Shown here: positions 59,676 through 64,000 of the stretch, piece by piece
Layout of the letters: the number at the start of each line of letters is the position of its first letter
Position numbering within the stretch: position 1 is the first letter of the stretch
Origin: Acd1 sp049973945
Lineage (GTDB): Archaea > Thermoproteota > Thermoprotei_A > Sulfolobales > Sulfolobaceae
Direction of reading: 5' to 3'
Length of the DNA stretch: 64,000 nt
Assembly (NCBI GenBank): GCA_049973945.1
Contig: JBMFJH010000001.1
Location: 1 to 64,000, forward strand
Position numbers and translations under genes: made by a program
The notes under the pieces: model-generated
What the model was told of the DNA's origin: nothing
Databases searched by the model: none
What the model saw: the letters and a program-made list of their open reading frames with translations, nothing else

Positions 59676-59943
59676 TTTCCTCTTCCTCTTCTTCGGTTTC
59701 GTCCTCCTCAATATCTGTCTTCCTAGCGCGCCAAGGAGCCGTTTTGTGGGCCTTCAAGTGCTCGACCAGGTCGTCCTCGCTGAAGAAGTACGAGCCCTCG
59801 TTGCTCAGACCCCCGCTTCTGCACTGGGGCACGCAAATCGGGCAGGCGTAGAGTTTCGTCGTCTCGTCGAAACACGCTTCGACCTCAGCTCCGTCGTGTT
59901 CTACCTTCCTCGTTGTCCACTTGGGCGTCCACCTGAGCGACAC
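59662..59943 (-). CDS. C2H2-like zinc-finger protein with acidic tail
   Basis: The 93-residue protein has a central CPICVPQC ... FFSEDDLVEHLKAHK, a Cx2C...Hx3H-like arrangement of a single zinc finger, and ends with about 20 acidic residues. It is similar in plan to small archaeal zinc-finger proteins. It overlaps the kinase start by 14 nt, so the two are translationally coupled. A TATA-like TATAAGG region is about 30 nt upstream. Confidence 0.6.
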   Translation of the reverse strand: MSLRWTPKWTTRKVEHDGAEVEACFDETTKLYACPICVPQCRSGGLSNEGSYFFSEDDLVEHLKAHKTAPWRARKTDIEEDETEEEEEEIEEE

Positions 59944-60066
59944 TACTTAGCTACTGGCTTTCTGCGAATATATAAGGTGAGACCTCCCTAGACAGCGAAG
60001 CTATAGTACAGCTAAGAGGCCCAGCACAATTTTTAAGTGAAGGAAGTAAGTGAAATTCGAGGATAA

Positions 60067-60699
60067 TTGGGTAGCTCTCTCGAGGAGGTGCCCTCATCGA
60101 TTTCAATCAAGACCATGATGGACATAACCGGCTTCATAATGAACGCCGTAAGGAGGCTCGACGTCAAGAAGCTGGAGAAGTTCGTTGACATGTTGGTCGA
60201 GTTCTACCCGAACAAGCAGGGCAGGATCCTCGTTATGGGGGCCGGGAGGAGTGGGTTGGTTGGCAGGGCCTTCGCGATGAGGCTCCTCCACTTGGGTTAC
60301 AACGCTTACGTGTTGGGGGAAACCATTGTGCCCGCTATACGCGAGGGGGACATTGTCGTTGCTATATCCGGCTCCGGCAAGACCAAGCTGATAGTCACGG
60401 CGGCCGAGGCGGCTAAAGAGGCTAAGGCTAGGCTGGTCGCGATAACGAGCTACCCCGACAGCCCGCTTGGGAAGCTGGCCGACCTGGTTATAGAGGTGCC
60501 GGGAAGAACCAAATACTCCAACGAAACGGACTACTTCGCGAGGCAAATCCTGGGGATAACCGAGCCCTTAGCGCCTTTGGGCACGCTTTTCGAGGACACC
60601 GCGATGATCGTCCTGGACGGAATCGTGGCCGAACTGATGATAAGGCTGAAGAAAACCGAAGAGGATCTGAGACTAGTTCACGCTAACATCGAATTGTAA
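60067..60699 (+). CDS. 6-phospho-3-hexuloisomerase (PHI)
   Basis: PHI interconverts 3-hexulose-6-phosphate and fructose-6-phosphate in the ribulose monophosphate pathway, used by archaea to make pentoses. The SIS domain is clear: ILVMGAGRSGLVGRAFAMRL, VAISGSGKTKLIVTAAEAAKEAKARLVAITSYPDSPLGKLAD. The characteristic C-terminal LGTLFEDTAMIVLDGIVAELM follows. The TTG at 60067 is the start, about 33 nt after a TTTTTAAG box. No HPS gene is adjacent. Confidence 0.9.
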   Translation: MGSSLEEVPSSISIKTMMDITGFIMNAVRRLDVKKLEKFVDMLVEFYPNKQGRILVMGAGRSGLVGRAFAMRLLHLGYNAYVLGETIVPAIREGDIVVAISGSGKTKLIVTAAEAAKEAKARLVAITSYPDSPLGKLADLVIEVPGRTKYSNETDYFARQILGITEPLAPLGTLFEDTAMIVLDGIVAELMIRLKKTEEDLRLVHANIEL

Positions 60700-60738
60700 C
60701 GCCCCACTCCCACTCCCTCTTTAACTTGTAGTCCTGGT

Positions 60739-62520
60739 GTGAAACTAAAGCTAGGGAGTTTCGAGACGGTTATATTACTGTCCCTGTTTTTAGCTATCCT
60801 GTTCAGAAGCCCCTGGCTCGGGGCGGTGGCGACCACATTAATAATACTTTATTTAATAAAAGAAAATAAACTATCGAAGCTTTCGAGATACCTACAAGGG
60901 TTCCTGAAGAGAGAGACCGCTGTCAAAGGGGTTGAAGTTCAGGGCGACCTCTTGAGGATGGGAGAGCACCTCGTTAAGGCTCTGGTTATCGACGAAATTC
61001 CTTTCGATTACAGGGACGTGGGCGACTCCGAGCTCAGGAACCTGGTCGTCGCTTACAACAGAGTGCTGGACTCCGTGGACAACGTTAACGTCGTAGTCGT
61101 CCGTAAGTCGATAGACAAGAAGGAATTCGTTTCGAGGGTTCAGAACAAGTTGCAGAACTTGAAAGTCCAGGCCGAAAACGACCCTTCAAACGAGAGGATC
61201 CGCTCGGAAATAAGGCTCTTGGAGAAAATACTGAGGAAAATAGAAGAGGGCGAATCGCCCTTCAGGTATAAACTGTTCTTCCTGGTGAGCGGTGGGACGA
61301 GGGAGGAGGTCGAAGGGAAGGCAGAAATTCTTAAGAAAGGCCTCTCAGGGTTGAGCCTCAAGGTCAGGAGCGCCTCGCCGGACGAAGTTTTCGACGCCCT
61401 CTTTTTTCGCTCGGGCGACCTAAAGGTGGCTCTGCCCTCGGTTTTACCCTTGATCACTCCCTTCGTGTTCACCAAGTATCCAGACCCAGATATGATAAGT
61501 GAAGGCGTCTTCGTAGGAACGGAGCTCTATACCGATAGGCTAGTTCTGTGGAACTTGGAGAAATCTGTAAACCCCCACCTACTCGTGTTGGGGCCTACTG
61601 GTAGCGGGAAGACGGAATTCCTCATCTCTACTTCTGTCAAGATACGTTCGAGCTACAACGTGCCCGTCGTATTGTTTGACACCAAGGGGGACATAACTGA
61701 AAGGCTGGTGAAGTATGGCGTACATTTCAGAGTCTTCAACCCGCTAGTTTGGTGCCCTGGAGTGCTGGAACTCGAGGAACCGGTTCCCCAACTGAAGGCG
61801 AGGGCGATAGAGGACGTCATAGCCAGCTCTTTCGATTTGGACGAGGACACGTCTTCCGTGTTATACAAAGTCCTCGCCGAGTCGCTCGAGTCAGGCGTTC
61901 CTTCTTGGAGCTCCGTGCTGAGGCTACTGGAGGCCGAGGACGTCGGAGAGGCGACGAAGGCTAGGTTGCGCAAGGTAGTCTCGATAGTTAGGGAGCTCGA
62001 GTCCGGCTATCCCTTCAACCCCAAGGAGTTGGAGGAGCGGAGGGATATCCTGGTAGTTAACCTGTCGAAGCTCACTGTAGAGGAGGCCAAGAGGTACGTG
62101 ATGCTCTCGTTATTGACCAGAATCTACAGCTACTTCCGTAAGTCGGTGGACAGGGGGCTCCGGGTCATCGTCGTCCTTGACGAGGCCTGGACGGCGTTCA
62201 GTAGGGAGCAAATGAGGAGGGGTTTAATCCTCGACATGATAAAACGCGGAAGGGGCCATGGAGTCGCGGTGTTCATCGCTACCCAGAACGTCTCGGACTT
62301 CCAGGGTTTCGAGGACAAAATACTGGACAACGTATCTAATCACGTTGTATTAAGCAACGGCGACAGGAAGTTCTGGGAGGAAGTTGTGGGGAGGTTCGTA
62401 ATAATCTCCGACGAGGACATACGCAACAAGGTGATGTACCTTAAACGAGGGGAGGCATTAGTGAGGATCGCTAACGACCCTAGGCCGCTCCTAGTCAGGC
62501 TGGATACATTCGCATCATAA
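60739..62520 (+). CDS. cedB: CedB, DNA-import ATPase of the Ced system
   Basis: CedB is a VirB4/HerA-like motor that drives import of chromosomal DNA between Sulfolobales cells after DNA damage. The 593-residue protein has two N-terminal membrane helices (about 10-22 and 27-40), a long regulatory region, Walker A GPTGSGKT (285-292), a DTKGDITERL segment, Walker B VIVVLDEAW and ATQNVSDFQGFEDKILDNVSNHV. Size and layout match CedB, and the neighbouring lysine gene fits the gene order I recall for it, which I cannot check here. The stop overlaps the next gene on the other strand. The CedA pore genes are not in this window. Confidence 0.78.
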   Translation: MKLKLGSFETVILLSLFLAILFRSPWLGAVATTLIILYLIKENKLSKLSRYLQGFLKRETAVKGVEVQGDLLRMGEHLVKALVIDEIPFDYRDVGDSELRNLVVAYNRVLDSVDNVNVVVVRKSIDKKEFVSRVQNKLQNLKVQAENDPSNERIRSEIRLLEKILRKIEEGESPFRYKLFFLVSGGTREEVEGKAEILKKGLSGLSLKVRSASPDEVFDALFFRSGDLKVALPSVLPLITPFVFTKYPDPDMISEGVFVGTELYTDRLVLWNLEKSVNPHLLVLGPTGSGKTEFLISTSVKIRSSYNVPVVLFDTKGDITERLVKYGVHFRVFNPLVWCPGVLELEEPVPQLKARAIEDVIASSFDLDEDTSSVLYKVLAESLESGVPSWSSVLRLLEAEDVGEATKARLRKVVSIVRELESGYPFNPKELEERRDILVVNLSKLTVEEAKRYVMLSLLTRIYSYFRKSVDRGLRVIVVLDEAWTAFSREQMRRGLILDMIKRGRGHGVAVFIATQNVSDFQGFEDKILDNVSNHVVLSNGDRKFWEEVVGRFVIISDEDIRNKVMYLKRGEALVRIANDPRPLLVRLDTFAS

Positions 62521-62937
62521 TCTTTCAAGGATCGGCTTTAGGGCAGAGGTGACCTTGAGATACGTAATGTCGTCGTTGACGTTGTCTATAGTTATCTCCT
62601 TCAGAACCTCGTTTTCAGAGTTTATGTAAAACTCTATTTTATCGCGTTCTTTCTCAGTTTGGAGAACCTTCTCTATGACGTTCATGAACTGCTTAGGCAG
62701 CTTCGTCCTCTTCTTTACGATGACCTTTACCCTTGGGGGAGAGTAATATATGTCAGCTATTACTTCACCCTTGCTCGACTTAACGACCTCGTTCATCCCC
62801 TTCGTAATTTTGTTAGAGGGCTTGAGATCCCCTGTCTCGATTAGGCTCAACAGGTATTCGTAGATTTCCAATTCTTTCTTGCATTGCGCGATCTTCTCCT
62901 CGACGAACTTCCTCAGGTCCTCCTGGTCGGCCGACAT
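62515..62937 (-). CDS. Conserved-looking hypothetical protein
   Basis: The 140-residue protein has an N-terminal coiled-coil helix (LRKFVEEKIAQCKKELEIYEYLLSLIE) and a beta-rich second half (IADIYYSPPRVKVIVKKRTKL, ITYLKVTSALKPIL). The ATG at 62937 is preferred over 62952 by its helix start. It converges with cedB and is divergent from lysY. I recognise no family. Confidence 0.55.
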   Translation of the reverse strand: MSADQEDLRKFVEEKIAQCKKELEIYEYLLSLIETGDLKPSNKITKGMNEVVKSSKGEVIADIYYSPPRVKVIVKKRTKLPKQFMNVIEKVLQTEKERDKIEFYINSENEVLKEITIDNVNDDITYLKVTSALKPILERL

Positions 62938-62981
62938 TCCTTGAGATACCATTATAATATCAGGCTATAATTTACCCTTCG

Positions 62982-64000
62982 ATGAGCTCGGACAAAGTGA
63001 AGGTAGCGATAGTCGGGGCCTCTGGCTACACCGGTGGAGAGCTGCTTAGACTACTCTTAATTCACCCCAGAGTCGAGGTCACTTACGTTACTTCCAGGGA
63101 GTGGGCGGGGAAGCCGGTCACGCTAGTCCACCCGAACCTAAGGGGTTTCACTACCCTGACCTTCTCGCAGTTCTCCTGGGATAAAGTGGGGGAGAAGGCT
63201 GACGCCGTGTTCCTTGCCCTCCCTCATAAGGTCTCCCTCGACTACGTCCCGAAACTGCTCGAAATGGGGTTGCAAGTGATCGACCTAAGCGCGGACTTCA
63301 GGCTGAAGGATCCAGAGCAGTACAAGGTCTGGTACGGTTACGAGCACCCGTACCCCGACCTCCTGAAGAAGTCGGTTTACGGCCTCCCAGAACTTCACTA
63401 CGACGAATTGAAAGGGGCTAAGCTGATCGCTTCCCCAGGCTGCAACGCTACAGCCACTATTTTGGCTGGCGCTCCCTTAGTGACTTCAGGGGTTCTGGAG
63501 AACTACTACTTGATCAGCGACGTGAAGGTCGGGAGCAGCGAGGGAGGGATGAAGCCGAAGGAAGGGAGCCATCATCCCGAGAGGGAGAACACGATAAGGC
63601 CCTATGAGGCCGACGGTCATAGACACGCGGCTGAAGCGGAACAGGAACTCTCACTCATCGCCAGGAGGGAAGTGAAAGTCAGCCTGATACCTCATGCCGT
63701 CAGTTCCATAAGGGGGGCATTCGCCTCAGTTCACGGCTGGCTGTCGTCCGACGTCCAGGAAATCGAGTTCTGGAAGAAAGTCGTCGAGTTCTACAAGGGC
63801 AAGAAGTTCGTGAGGATCATTAGGGGAGGGATTCACCAATTGCCGGAGACCAAGTTCGTCATAGGCAGTAACTTCGCCGACATAGGTTTCGCCATAGAGG
63901 CTAGGGTCAAGAGGATCACCGTGTTCTCGGCGATAGACAACCTCATGAAGGGCGCCTCTGGACAAGCGGTTCAGGCCTTCAACGTGTCGAGGGGATGGCC
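62982..64000 (+). CDS. lysY: LysY/ArgC-type N-acyl-phosphate reductase (partial)
   Basis: The gene runs out of the window at 339 codons. It encodes the NADPH enzyme reducing LysW-gamma-aminoadipyl (or glutamyl) phosphate to its semialdehyde in lysine and arginine synthesis. Family marks are the NADP motif VAIVGASGYTGGELLRLL, the catalytic Cys in ASPGCNATA and a His in GSHHPERENTIRP. The KEGSHH segment and GSSEGG are typical of LysY/ArgC. In Sulfolobus one reductase serves both pathways with LysW. The ATG at 62982 follows a TTATAATAT box (62953-62961) by about 25 nt. Confidence 0.9.
   Translation, partial: MSSDKVKVAIVGASGYTGGELLRLLLIHPRVEVTYVTSREWAGKPVTLVHPNLRGFTTLTFSQFSWDKVGEKADAVFLALPHKVSLDYVPKLLEMGLQVIDLSADFRLKDPEQYKVWYGYEHPYPDLLKKSVYGLPELHYDELKGAKLIASPGCNATATILAGAPLVTSGVLENYYLISDVKVGSSEGGMKPKEGSHHPERENTIRPYEADGHRHAAEAEQELSLIARREVKVSLIPHAVSSIRGAFASVHGWLSSDVQEIEFWKKVVEFYKGKKFVRIIRGGIHQLPETKFVIGSNFADIGFAIEARVKRITVFSAIDNLMKGASGQAVQAFNVSRGW

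Noticed and set aside
62982..64000. No complete reading frame listed at the right edge
   Set aside because: The LysY/ArgC gene is simply cut by the window end; it is annotated as partial.

Overview
The window comes from a thermoacidophilic crenarchaeon of the order Sulfolobales. The evidence is the slaA/slaB S-layer pair, a CedB-type DNA-import ATPase, a Tfb3-like factor, a thermosome beta subunit, the archaeal ether-lipid enzymes GGGPS and G1P dehydrogenase, PAN with proteasome parts, the Orc1/Cdc6-ORB origin and an SSV-type integrase fragment beside a tRNA gene. Many genes have a TATA box about 25-35 nt before the start codon and no clear ribosome binding site, as expected for leaderless crenarchaeal mRNAs. 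Base composition is near balanced in the left third and visibly G+C-richer from about 34 kb on, so the source is not one of the very A+T-rich Sulfolobus species. I do not assign a genus.

Layout. 0-13 kb holds purine genes (purP end, purA), a fused siroheme-decarboxylase-like protein, pheA, ilvA, a HIT protein, radA, RNA-modification genes, nadM and a thioesterase. 12.7-14.3 kb is a replication origin beside orc1/cdc6, with three origin-recognition boxes. 14.3-18.7 kb has an intron-containing tRNA-Ala, tiaS, tsr3, the RNase P RNA gene (rnpB), the Sec61-beta subunit, GGGPS and Elf1. 18.6-19.4 kb has tRNA-Arg with an integrase relic and a 28-residue Glu/Trp micropeptide upstream of abce1. 19.4-38.3 kb is a dense informational block: abce1, fbp, rps17e, a HerA/VirB4-like membrane ATPase, thermosome, tfb3, hisS, proteasome beta, rpo8, smap3, tgtA, PAC2, PAN, MBF1, hflX, trm56, tfe and a DNA cytosine methyltransferase. 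38.3-43.4 kb is accessory: two tRNA-Val genes, an MNT/HEPN pair with a perfect internal duplication, a diiron protein, a broken P-type ATPase and a RadC-type ATPase. 43.4-48.6 kb holds fttA, egsA, an FKBP isomerase, a tRNA with anticodon CAT and sahH. 48.7-56 kb is the cell-surface locus: a Thr-rich anchored protein divergent from slaA-slaB. 56-57.4 kb is decayed DNA ending at a third tRNA-Val. 57.5-64 kb has small unknowns, an FAD protein, a PfkB-type kinase, PHI, cedB and the start of lysY/argC.

Themes. A proteasome and quality-control set (beta subunit, PAN, PAC2, thermosome, FKBP) sits among transcription factors (Tfb3, TFE, MBF1, Elf1, Rpo8, FttA). DNA uptake and repair is represented by RadA, a RadC-type ATPase, CedB and a second membrane-anchored HerA-like ATPase. 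Four of the six tRNA genes have decayed or accessory DNA on their 3' side, the pattern left by tRNA-targeting integrases. Three genes (pheA, nadM, trm56) carry conserved N-terminal motifs upstream of any ATG, GTG or TTG in frame. These point either to unusual initiation or to base-level sequence errors.
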